Source of the DNA: Acanthaster planci
Lineage: Eukaryota > Echinodermata > Asteroidea > Valvatida > Acanthasteridae
DNA length: 58,282 nt
Direction of reading: 5' to 3'
NCBI RefSeq assembly: GCF_001949145.1
Contig: NW_019091504.1
Location: 193,055-251,336, forward strand
The notes beneath the pieces were generated by a model, which was given only the letters and a program-made list of their open reading frames with translations, ran no database searches and was not told the DNA's origin. Position numbers and translations under genes: made by a program. Of this stretch, positions 1 to 10,008 are shown in pieces; position 1 is the stretch's first letter, and every line of letters begins with the position of its first letter.

Positions 1-330
1 GTGTGTCCCAACTCGCACAGAATTCAACACCATCTCCCTGGGCCTTTCATCCTAAGTCTCACAAAATTCAACAACAAGTTCCTCAGGTACGGTACCAAAC
101 CTGCCAAAACCTCACAAACCCTGCTGTTGGAGTATGGCAGGTTTTGGGCAGTTAGGGTCAATGTTCCTTGATATCATATACAAGTACATGTACCCAGCAA
201 GACTACCATATCATCGGACCACCTTGTATCAACTTCAATTCAGAGCTACTGAAATTGTGGAAAGACAAAGTGAAGAAAATCAGAGCGGCTTTACACTTTG
301 GAATTGACGCAGTATTTTGTTGTAACTTAC
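1..330. other. GON4L intron sequence at the left edge
   Basis: No exon is recognised here on either strand. It should be the GON4L intron following the exon at 331-444, since the expected continuation of the protein (EPKMTR-like) is absent. It holds a short imperfect inverted repeat around 100-150 (CCAAACCTGCC against GGCAGGTTTTGG), followed by GGCAGTTAGGGT. That end resembles the GGTTAGGG end of the foldback element at 34288-34691. Confidence 0.5.
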
Positions 331-2213
331 AAATACAACAGGTGTTTGATCAGAGGGACCTGCCGGGCTTAGCTTGTCGCCAGTGGATTCATCCTCCATA
401 GTGTTACGAACCATAGCAAGCACATGCTCATTGGTAATCACATGCTGAAAGAAAACAATGGATGAATACCAGCTGACTAGCATAGCACCCTTTGATGGTA
501 ACAATCACATCTGTCCAAAAATTCATCATAATTCTAACGGATCTGGGACTCAACAGACTCAAATTGTTCCACTTATTTCCATACAAAGAACTAATATCAC
601 AACCATTCTTACAGGAATTGGATAACAAATGTTTAAAATAAAAACAACTTACAAAAGTAGAGTCACAGCAGTTGCTTAGAGTATTCTCAATGTCACTAAT
701 CTAATACATTTTGGTATCTTTTAAATTGGAGATTTTTCCTCAAAAAGGAATCCGAAAGTACATGTATTTAAATTATGCATTTTTCTTTCACAATTATTTG
801 TGATTTAGAGGACCTCCTTGATCAAAATATCTTTTCACTGAAATTATTGACTTATTCGTGTACATGGCTTCACCTAAATATACCTACATGTACATGTACT
901 TCTTTTAGAGTGTTTGATTTGGAAGATACGGAAAGGATCCTAGCAAAGGAACATGATGTTTAAAGCACACGAAAATATTCCGAATTATTTCTTACATGTA
1001 AGATGTTCTTGACATTGACTACAGAGAGGTTGTTTTTAGCAGCATTCTCCTCGAGTCTCTTCTCTAAGAAGTCACAGGCTTCCTTTGCTAACTGGACCTC
1101 GGCTGCATCCAGGGATGGGCCCTTTGTTCCCTTTTTCCGTCCTCTCTTCTCCTTCTTCTTAGCTCCTTCTCCTTCCAATGCCTCGTCCTCTTCATCCTTC
1201 TGCTTCGGAAACTTCTTCTCCAGTCGTACTTTTTTACCTCGTTTCATCATCGTGCTCCAGGGTTTCTCCTTGCCTTCCCTGGCAGCCTGACGTGCCGACT
1301 TTCTCGTCGGCTGCAAGTCAATGACCATCCTCTGTGGTGAAACAGACAAGGAGCTGTCCCGTTGGCTGTCAGAGTCAGTGTCCGCACTGGATCTCGCAGG
1401 CGTTAACTTCTTCATCATGTTCTTCTGAAGATGATGCTTGGCAAGGCTGCCCTTGGAAAACCCTTTTCGTCTGATGCTCCCGGTATAAACTGAAGTACCA
1501 CTTCTGTTCATCTGATGGGGCTCCTCCTTCTTGTGAGTACGAGCAGAAGACGCCTCTGAACTTTTACTCGGAGATGCAGACTGTTTCAGAAATGTCAATG
1601 CCTGAACTGCCTCCATATCAACAGTATCAAGTGTTGGCAGGCTTGTCGTCGTATCCTTTAAATTAGCAATATCAGACTCTCCTTTCTTTATGCAGCTCTT
1701 ATCGCCTTCACAATCCAATGATGAGCCCACTTGTCCATTGCCAAGGCTAGCTTGTTTAGCTTCAGGCCTGTCCAAAGATGCTTCTGGCTGTGTCTCTCCA
1801 ACAACTCCAACCAAATCCTGTTTACTCTTATCACTCCAATCAGCATGAATAGACGTGTCATCTCCTTGGTGGTGGAGTGGCTTAGGCTCTTGATCGACAG
1901 AGCCTACATTGCTCACACTTGAAAGGTCTGGGATCTGTGTTTCTTGTGTCTGTGCTTGTGTCTGGGATTTGGAATCACTGTCTTCTTTACACAAAACATG
2001 TTCAATCATTGCAAGCCTTGTGTCTGACGTCCTTTCATCACTAGCAAATGAGGATGCTTGGCATGTGCTCTGCTGAGTTTCTGGATCTGCAGTAGCCTCT
2101 TCACAGAAGTCCTGGTCGGAATCTTGTTTGGGCCGTTTGTGGGGCTGATCTGTCTCATCGTTACTTGGTGATGAGGGGCATTCCTCCCTCTTGCGTTTGC
2201 TTGTCTCAGCCAT
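331..2213 (-). CDS. GON4L: GON4L-like nuclear co-regulator, 5' coding exons (partial)
   Basis: Two coding exons are visible: 996-2213 (406 codons from the ATG at 2213) and 331-444 (38 codons). They join in phase 0 across a GTAAG donor at 991-995 and a TTTCTTTCAG acceptor next to 444. A GTAAGT donor follows 331, so the gene continues off the left edge. The first ~370 residues are low-complexity, rich in Ser, Glu and Lys, with KRKR- and KKKEKRGRKK-type basic runs that look like nuclear localisation signals. The recognisable part is the junction NVKNILH-HVITNEHVLAMV, followed by a segment ending PVVF. This matches my recollection of human GON4L (NVRNILHEVITNEHVVAMM, then MFEPKMTRSK). GON4L is a nuclear protein linked to YY1/SIN3A/HDAC1 repression, with a C-terminal SANT-like domain that lies outside this window. 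A TTTCTTTAG acceptor ends at 2225, only 11 nt upstream of the ATG, so a non-coding first exon lies further upstream. Identification rests mainly on about 45 residues. Confidence 0.85.
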
Positions 2214-2224
2214 AAGGATATCTA

Positions 2225-4476
2225 CTAAAGAAATAAAAACAAAAATTGATTGGACATATGCTTTATGATTACAACCACTTCAAATCCAGAATCAAGAACT
2301 TCAAGTTAAACCATCCACTGAAATTCAACCCATGCTAGTCTGTAAAACTTATAATATGGACAAGCACACGTACAGTAACACATGCAGTGTCCTACACAAG
2401 AGAACACGCAGATTAACCAAACATGTGCGGCAATCAGAGGTGCCTTAGAAACCTAGGTATTCCTTTTTAATTTGTAACACTGTAACCAAGATGACCAAGT
2501 ATTTCTTCCTCCATGCATCTACATCCCGCCACTTTGAATCTAAGTTTCTAGATGCCAACAATTTAAGGTCGAAGGCATCCAACTATTAAAGAGTATGTCT
2601 GTCATTGCCTGTGCTGTGACAAAAGAATAAGCCTTTTCGACGTTCACAATGCATAATGGGTTTGGATGACAAACTGTGCATCTTATGCATAAACCTTTGG
2701 GGGAAGTGAACAAGTCAGAAATCAATTTTTTATTTTTTTCAGAACATTTCTTCAGAACCTGCTCATCAAGTCACAGAAACAAGAAGAATAGTAAAAGAAG
2801 TATTTTGCAAATTTTTAATAAACAAGAAAATAATTGCCCTTCATTATCTTTTGAAGTGGGCACCAGCTGATTCTGATTGGCCAATATGATTAATATCCAT
2901 TATCAGAGTCCAAGACAAAATCTTTCTGTCACAATTCGCTAACGATGTACATTCATCTGTCTAACACACATACTCACACATGCGCGAAATGCATTTTGAG
3001 TTGCCTTTGTAACGGGGAAAAATGGCACACTATGGGGAACTCAAAAAACAACAAAAACTCTAACTAAACCAAGGATCTTTGAGGGAAAAGTCACAGGAAA
3101 CTGAATTAATGAGGACTCAGACACCAGTATTTGACTTCAAAAAAAGGGACAAAAAGAATTTATCAATGAAAAAAGTACTAAAAAATGCAAAAAACCCACA
3201 AAGACTTAAGCACTAAAAGAACATTGAAAAGACTAAAACCAAACCTTAAGATTTAAACGACTGAAAACCAAAATCCAAACAGTGCGTAAAATGGACCTTA
3301 TGAGTTTACACTCAGACTTCAATCACTGACTCCTAGCAGAATACGGCTCAAGCAGAAAACCACACTCCAATTAGGAGGAACAATACATATGAGGTTGACT
3401 GGTCTCTGCTGATCTGCTATACTGAATGTGTCCAGATGCTAGACCATGTGCCTACACTATATAGGGGGAGCTGGGGCTCAAAAAAAATAAACAGGGGGGC
3501 ACACTACTGAAAAAAAAAATCAAGAACTCCAACCTCAGGCTGGGCCTAAACATTTTTAAAGGGGAATTACTTCTAAGTAAAATCATGTATTTCATAACAT
3601 ACTCATTTCTGGTTCTGCCACACCTTTGCCAAGTAAAAATGTGAGAAAAAACTGTTGAAAAAAATTTCATAAAGTAGAAGGACTTTTATACCCTGAACGT
3701 TACTCGCAATGCAATGTAGACGTCGTCCCACCTGGGCTAACTTGAGACTATCAACGCTTACAGTGTATCCTAGCTAAAAGGAAACAAATACTCAGGGGGT
3801 CCTATAATAAGGCCGTGTCCGGACAGGCTTCCAGAGCTACAGCTAGCCTAGGTCTATTGTCTGTGCATCTCCGTGTATTTCCAATAAAGTTTAGTCCCAG
3901 ATCTAGCTCTAGACAACAGATTCGGGTGCAGTCTACATGAGCCTACATGAAGTTCAACATCATTTCTTAAGCCTTCTTTCAAATACATTGCAAAGTTCCG
4001 TAATATCTGCTGTCTAGCTAGTATATTTCTATTGCAATAATACTAGACCAATAGTTCATTTCTCACCTCAACATTCAATTTCCAATCTTATCGCTTCAAA
4101 TTTGTGAATTTTAGCATTTTGGAGGGCATACGCCACCGAAACTGCTTCAGATTCAGCGCCCCCCTTGTATAGCTACATAGCGCCCTCTGTCAATACCTAA
4201 CGCTGGTTCCCTATTCTTGCAAATTCCAAGAACCGAACCAAAGTACTGGAAACCAGTATAGATGTCAAAGGTTACCGGAAGTACCATCGTGTCATCAGGT
4301 AGACGTCGTGTGCATTTCGTTTGGAATGAATGTTGAATTTCAGTGATTTCCTGACATTTTCTCCGAAAATAGTTTTAGCCAATTGTACTGTTTTGTAGGA
4401 GATGTCTTCATGATTCAGAAAGATTTCACTTGAGTAGAATGAATGGCATTTTAACCACCAGGACGGTGGCGATATT
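2225..4476. promoter_or_regulatory. GON4L 5' intron and shared upstream region of GON4L and LYSMD3
   Basis: No coding exon is seen. The two genes diverge: the GON4L ATG (minus) is at 2213 and the LYSMD3 ATG (plus) at 4477. An acceptor just before the GON4L ATG places its transcription start further right, so the two starts may share roughly the 3.7-4.3 kb interval. That interval contains a consensus ETS site (4274-4282) and several GCGCCCYC-type GC-rich patches near 4160-4195. Exact start sites cannot be read from sequence. Confidence 0.5.
4274..4282 (+). promoter_or_regulatory. Candidate ETS/GABP binding site
   Basis: ACCGGAAGT is a full match to the ETS-family core with its favoured flanks. 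It lies 195 bp upstream of the LYSMD3 start codon, in the interval between two divergent housekeeping genes. ETS/GABP sites are typical of such bidirectional promoters. The functional assignment is inference. Confidence 0.45.
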
Positions 4477-5882
4477 ATGACCAGCACCGCAGCCGGTTCG
4501 GGCGTCAAGGCAGCAGTACGGGACAAGCATGAAACCACGTTGTACACTGCGGGAACAGTGGCCGTCAAGGGCGCTAACGACCAGCTGCGCTCCGCGCTAC
4601 TCCCCGCCAAAGGCCAAGTACAGAACGTGCCCAACTCCCGTGTCTATGTCTTCGGCAATGCCGATGTCGCCGAAGACGAACTCAATGCAGACTCACAGAA
4701 CTCTATCGAGATGTTGGAGCTCCGTCCAAGATCGGGGAAAGTTAAGAAGAAAAGAAAAAATGTTGAGCCAGTTATTATCGAGAGGGACATCGAAAGTGGA
4801 GACACTCTTCAGATTTTTTCCTTACAGTTTGGATGTCCAGTAAGTGATTGGAATGGGGACATGCCTCTTATTAATGACATGCTTATCTGATTTTAAAAAT
4901 TAATAAATAAATAGGCCCAGGCTGTGCCTAAAGACTGTGTGAAAAGTAGTCAAGTCATGATTGCTTTTATGTTGAACCATAAGTCTAATGACAGGAGGCC
5001 CTGACTTGTCCATCATTGTCCATGACTTCCAGCCAACGCGATAAAAACAACCCGAGGTGAACGCACTTTCCCATGTAAAGCAATGTAAAATGCATTTGTT
5101 TTTACCTCTCACTGACCTGACGCCACACAAAGTCGCATCCACAAATTGTTGTTCAGCACAATCTTGACATTTACACAAATTTATTGTACTGCTCTCGAGT
5201 TCGTTGTCCTATGAGTGGATTTTTTTCAAAGGCAAATCAATTCTAATTTCATCAACTTGATCAAGTTTTGTTTGTGCAGTGAGTATCAAGAAACGTTCTG
5301 TCTTTCTGGTCTTAGGTTGCTGAGTTGAAGCGATGCAACAATCTCATCAATGACCAGGACTTTTTTGCTCTAAGGAAGATTAAGATCCCAATCAAACAGC
5401 ATGGTCTTCTGACAGAGGAACAAGAGGAAAGGAGGCGACGCCCAAACGCAGCCTCCAAGATGGAACCTCCCGATGAGAGCCACCTCGTTAATGGGGGCTT
5501 CATCAGTGAGGAGGACGAGAGTGACTACGGGGAGGAGGACAATCTCCTAGTACGGCAGATCAGTATCCGGGATTGCATGCGGGACAAGACAACAGCCAGA
5601 GACTTCCTGAAAAAGATGGACCAAGACCTGGAGAAGATCTGCCAAGCCACGCAGACGCAGAAGAAGTCCCTGGAGGAGGTCACTTCAACTCTGACCGAGC
5701 CCCGCATCCACCCACTCCTGCTGCCGTACTTCGAGAAGCAAAGAAAAAGGACTCATTGGGAAGAGACATGTGGACTAACCTGGAAATCAGCATGTCTAAT
5801 ATTTGTCCTGATAGCTGTTGCTGTACCTACTTTAGTAGGCATTTATTTTTATTTTTTTCCCCATTCTAGCAAACAGCCATGA
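4477..5882 (+). CDS. LYSMD3: LysM and putative peptidoglycan-binding domain protein 3/4 type, single-pass membrane protein
   Basis: Two exons, 4477-4839 and 5316-5882, join in phase 0 (GTAAGT donor, TCTTAG acceptor) to give 309 residues; human LYSMD3 is about 306. Residues 1-95 are polar and low-complexity. The LysM domain spans about 97-145: IERDIESGDTLQ is at the end of exon 1, and VAELKRCNNLINDQDFFALR followed by KIKIPI begins exon 2. The intron cuts inside the domain. A conserved acidic and coiled segment containing FLKKMDQDLEKICQATQTQK is followed by one hydrophobic segment near residues 280-302 (ACLIFVLIAVAVPTLVGIYF) and a short basic tail. This is the LYSMD3/LYSMD4 architecture. The family is membrane-anchored, and LYSMD3 has been reported to bind N-acetylglucosamine polymers; substrate here is inferred. 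A choice between LYSMD3 and LYSMD4 is uncertain, but adjacency to POLR3G, as in vertebrates, favours LYSMD3. Confidence 0.93.
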
Positions 5883-8800
5883 CAGCTGCTTGCTTGAATG
5901 AAAAAATAGTTACTGTTAGAATTCTAAATACATGTTCATCTTAACTAAATCTTGGAGAAAAACAATTATAAGAACTAAGCTAATTGTACAATGTAATGTT
6001 AAACCTTTGACTATGATTCAGGATTGAATCTTGAATGAATGCAGCCTTGTTGTGTACACATGTTCAGTATCTGGTCCTGCTTTGTGGTGCTCTGATGTAT
6101 AGACAGTGGGAGTTGTTGGGAAATTTGGGGGGTTTTACATTGTCATGTGTCGTTTTCTTCAAATGTAACTTTTTATCAATTGTAAAACAAGCTTGGTCAT
6201 TTTCAGACCTTTTGTATTTCGCACTTCCCATAAATCAGCCAAACCAAAGTCTTGGAAATCAGCAGTCATGTTTGTTCTTTATAATGTGCCCAAGAATGTG
6301 TCTGCTAATATTGCAGTGAAATCAAGCCACCAGAAAGTGTTCATGTTCATGCAGTTTGCAATTCACCTGTGCCTTATTTTCATTGTACACTTGTTAGGCC
6401 ATTTAAGTTTCATATCTGGTTCCCTTTGCATTTCACACTAGCACAGATGTTCTGCTAAATAATGAAGGTTCTTGTCCGGGGGGAGGGGGGTTAACATTGT
6501 ACCATCTCAAGACGATTGCTTTGGGTGGTTTTGGTTTTGTTTTGTGTTTGTTCGTGTTGGTTTGAAGTGTTTCTGAATTCAACATGTCTAATGAAGGAAA
6601 CACATCTAAGCAAAATCAGTGCATAAAAATTTGGCCCACCATAGTTTTGATTTAAATTCAGGGTTTTTCGTAAGTGGTTCCATTTTATTGCAAATGTAGG
6701 GTTGGTCAGTGGCTAATGATTGAAAAGAAGCTGAATAAAAAATGAACTGGGGATATTTTAACCAAGTGTAAATAAGCAAGTTGTATACATACATGCAAAT
6801 GTTTTAAAATGTTGACAATTTTGTCAGACCAAAATTACCTGTCAGTTTACATCAGAACACAACTTGAGAGGAAAACAAGGTCATTTAGTGGGGATGTACA
6901 TGTATAGTGTTTATAGTAGACAAATTGATAATTTATATATTTTACCAAATTAAATGTGTAGAAAAGAAAGGGGTCATTTTGGTGTACATGCCTGAATGTG
7001 GCCACACGGACATTGGTCAAGAGGACGTGTATGTGCTTTTTTCTGCATCCGAAAGCACATGATTCTTAACAGTTTGTTGTCCAGCATTCAGGAATTAGTT
7101 TTCTAGTGATAGCCTGCACAACTTCAGAGGAATGACATGGTCCTTTTAGATGAAAAAATCTGTCTTAAAATAAACTGTTTATCCATCAGTGAATAAAAAT
7201 GAAGAACAGATATGAAAAGTACCTCCTCTCCCCCCCAAAAAAAGAAATACTTCCACGATGTCATTGTAGTGTTCTGTATGAAATCAAAATGTCGAGATAA
7301 GGAACCAACAGAATTTTTTTATTAGAGAACTTTACTCTTGGTATTCCTCTACAGTACGCATGAAGGACAATATCTCATGTTTTGGGTCATCCGTTTCATG
7401 CCATTTTACACACGGACAAACTAATTACTCTCTTGTGCAGGCTCATGTCGACTGTGGTGCATTACAATCCTGACGTTTCAGGCTGCATGTAACCTGCTTG
7501 GCTGTGGCTTACTGTAATGCATTGACCAATGGAGACAGCCACATCCACTTCTCATAGATGTGTGTGGCCATTGGATGTGTTCGGATATTTTTAATGAGGC
7601 CTAATTATTCCTGTGACCGTATGTTTGCATTGTTACTGTCATTGTTATTTTTCAAAACTTGATCCTTCACTAACATCCCGCCTTGGCCTTCAGTAGCCAG
7701 TTAGGCAGAGTTTTTCCATATGGCTCCATGCACTATATGTGTTGTGTATAAATGAATCATGCATAGTTTCCATTTGAAATGCCAGTACAATGTACGCACA
7801 ATTCTGGGAGTAAGGTTGTGGACCGCTGCCGTTGATGAGAGTTTGGAAGGGGAATTAATTGATGTTCATGGGGCCTGAGAGGAAAGGGAATTTTAAATAG
7901 GAGAAATGGAACCTTTATATCGTTTAAGGTCTGTGGAATTTCTTGGTTTAGAGGTTGTTTTGCTGGTGTCAGATGCTGTTCTCTGTTATTTTAATATCGT
8001 TACAATGAATGCACAGAAAGCTGACTCAAGCGTATCCCACTCCCAGAAGCAAAAAAATACCTTTTACTGTGACATCATACGCGTAAGGTCTATACTGGTT
8101 AAGTGTTAGCTCCCAACATAAAGCAATATTCTCTATTGACACTCCATCTCCGCGATCTGTTCATTTACATGGGGAGGTTTTTCTGCTTTGTCATGACCGT
8201 TGGAGAATTGTTTAAAATGAGGAAACTTCCAGTTATTTAGTTCTTTACAAATCAGCTCTGAAACAAGTTCTTTAGTTTGAAACTAAGTGTTTTTAATTGC
8301 AGACCTGCCTTTTGGTATATATTTTGTGATTGTGTAAGGCGTTGGCTGTTGAGTGTTGTTTCCTACGTATCAGTTCAGAAGTACGGATTATAAATGTATG
8401 TGGTCAGAAAGAATGTAAACACAAGGGTTTGAGTAAATAGAAAAACTGCCTGACCTCTTAGATTAAAGACAAAAATAGAAACAGACTCCAATAGAAGCCA
8501 TCATTGGTTGATGTGGGGAGAAAAACTGTTTCTTAAAAAAAAAGAAAGCTTTTGAATGACATGGTTATGATGACAGGGTACGCAATACAAGTATAGCAAG
8601 CACCAATCAGTTCCACAGGCAAGAACCTTAGTCACCTGTGGGAGATTAAATTTGTCTCAGTGATCTAGGACATGAGTTGTCACCTGAAAATGCTTTTACC
8701 AGGTAAGCAGCACTGACATTTTAATAAATCAGTGAGAATTTCTTTTCCAATGTCCAGATTTTATAGCTTGTGGAGGGGTTTTCACATTGAGCTTGATGCT

Positions 8801-9317
8801 ACGATGTTGAGAATCCTGGCACTCGTTTATTTCATATACATGTAGCTGGATTGAGGGCAAGGTTGGCAAGACTCCTTGGAGAAATACAATTTTAAAATCT
8901 GTTTCCTATCTTGAACACCAGGTGCAAGATCTGTAGGTAAAATATTATCCGATTCCCAGCTGGTAGATTTTGTAAAGATCCTAAAATCTGAAAAATGTTG
9001 TAGATTCCCTCCCTCACTATTTGACTTGTATTTATTTTATTGTAGGGCATGAAAGTTGCGTCGTCAAAACATTTTTAACTAAATCATGTAAAACAAATTG
9101 TCTTTTATTACTTCATCAGTCACCAAAATAAATCTTGTGGATTAACAAACATATTTGTCCTTGGTTTTGTATTAAATCATTACAATAATCGTATTTGCAA
9201 CCGTTAGATTGTCCAGTGAGCACGTGTAGTACAATTGAATTTTCCATGAGAGAATTCATTTTCTTGAAAAATAACTGAAGACGGCATTTAGAATCGAATA
9301 AAAAGCAGATCTACATA
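5883..9317. other. LYSMD3 3' UTR and convergent spacer to POLR3G
   Basis: No coding exon is recognised on either strand. The left part should be the LYSMD3 3' UTR, with candidate AATAAA signals at 6734 and near 7192. The right part should be the POLR3G 3' UTR on the minus strand, with TTTATT (AATAAA on minus) at 9031. Short ORFs here show no family resemblance. The stretch is AT-rich with scattered TACATGTA palindromes (6897, 8839). Confidence 0.5.
6734..6739 (+). terminator. Candidate LYSMD3 polyadenylation signal
   Basis: AATAAA about 850 nt after the LYSMD3 stop codon is one of the first canonical hexamers on this strand. A later one near 7192 is equally possible. Transcript ends would decide. 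Confidence 0.3.
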
Positions 9318-9490
9318 CGGGTGTTTCACAATAATGCACCTCCAAGAGTTTGCAACGCTTTGTCCAATCACAATGCGCAAAATCTGTTGACCCAATGCAC
9401 ATTTGGAAAGGGTTGTCTTGTCAAATTTCGCGTGTTGTGATTGGCAAATACGTTCCAAACTCTTGGAGGCACACTATTGTGAAACGCCTG
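9318..9490. mobile_element. Tc1/mariner-like MITE (173 bp, TA target duplication)
   Basis: The left end CGGGTGTTTCACAATAATG is inverted at the right end (read on minus: CAGGCGTTTCACAATAGTG). The inverted arms continue through CCTCCAAGAGTTTG and CCAATCACAA to about 60 bp each, so nearly the whole element folds on itself. It is flanked by TA at 9316-9317 and 9491-9492. No ORF lies inside. It probably sits in the POLR3G 3' UTR or just beyond. Confidence 0.8.
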
Positions 9491-9624
9491 TATTGCAAGT
9501 GACTGTGTACTCCAGGGAACGTGGTGGACACATTTTACTAAAGGGGATGCCAAAGCCAATTCGTGTTTCATAACTACTTTTTTTTCATTTACATGTAATT
9601 TGTATTCCTCCAAAAAGCAAACAA

Positions 9625-10008
9625 GGTCTACTGGTTCCAGAACAAAAATGGGCCAATCAGGACATCTGACAGATCCACGTGACATTACGGGTGCTCAGCT
9701 TTGGACCAATCACCTTCCTCAGTAGATTGATCTTCTGGTTCCACAGCAAGAAAGGGCCAATCAGAGCATCCAACAAATCCATATAACATTTTTAGTGCTT
9801 AGCTTTGGACCAATCACCTTCCTCAGTAGTGGAGTATCCAACAAATCCATATGACATTTCTAGTGCTTAGCTTTGGACCAATAGCCTTCCTCAGTAGATT
9901 GGTCTACTGGTTCCAGAACAAGAATGGACCAATCAAAGCATCCGACAGATCTATGTGGCATTTCAGATACCTAAGTTTGGATCAATCAATTTCCTCAATA
10001 GATTGGTC
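9625..10008. repeat. ~104-bp tandem array covering the POLR3G stop codon and 3' UTR
   Basis: Three full units and one truncated unit, beginning near 9625, 9732, 9827 (truncated) and 9900, share TCTACTGGTTCCA, a GGGCCAATCAG-like block, CTTTGGACCAATCA and CTTCCTCAGTAGATTG. The rightmost unit ends in the coding sequence: CCTCAATAGATTGGTCC at 9994-10010 encodes GPIY-stop of POLR3G on the minus strand. Each full unit keeps the equivalent CCAATCTACTGA-like string, so the array appears to be duplications of the end of the last exon. Units are diverged by roughly 10-20% by eye. Confidence 0.85.

Noticed and set aside
1003-1290. 95-codon ORF on plus
   Set aside because: Antisense shadow of the GON4L exon; Ser/Phe-rich because the sense strand encodes Lys/Glu-rich sequence.
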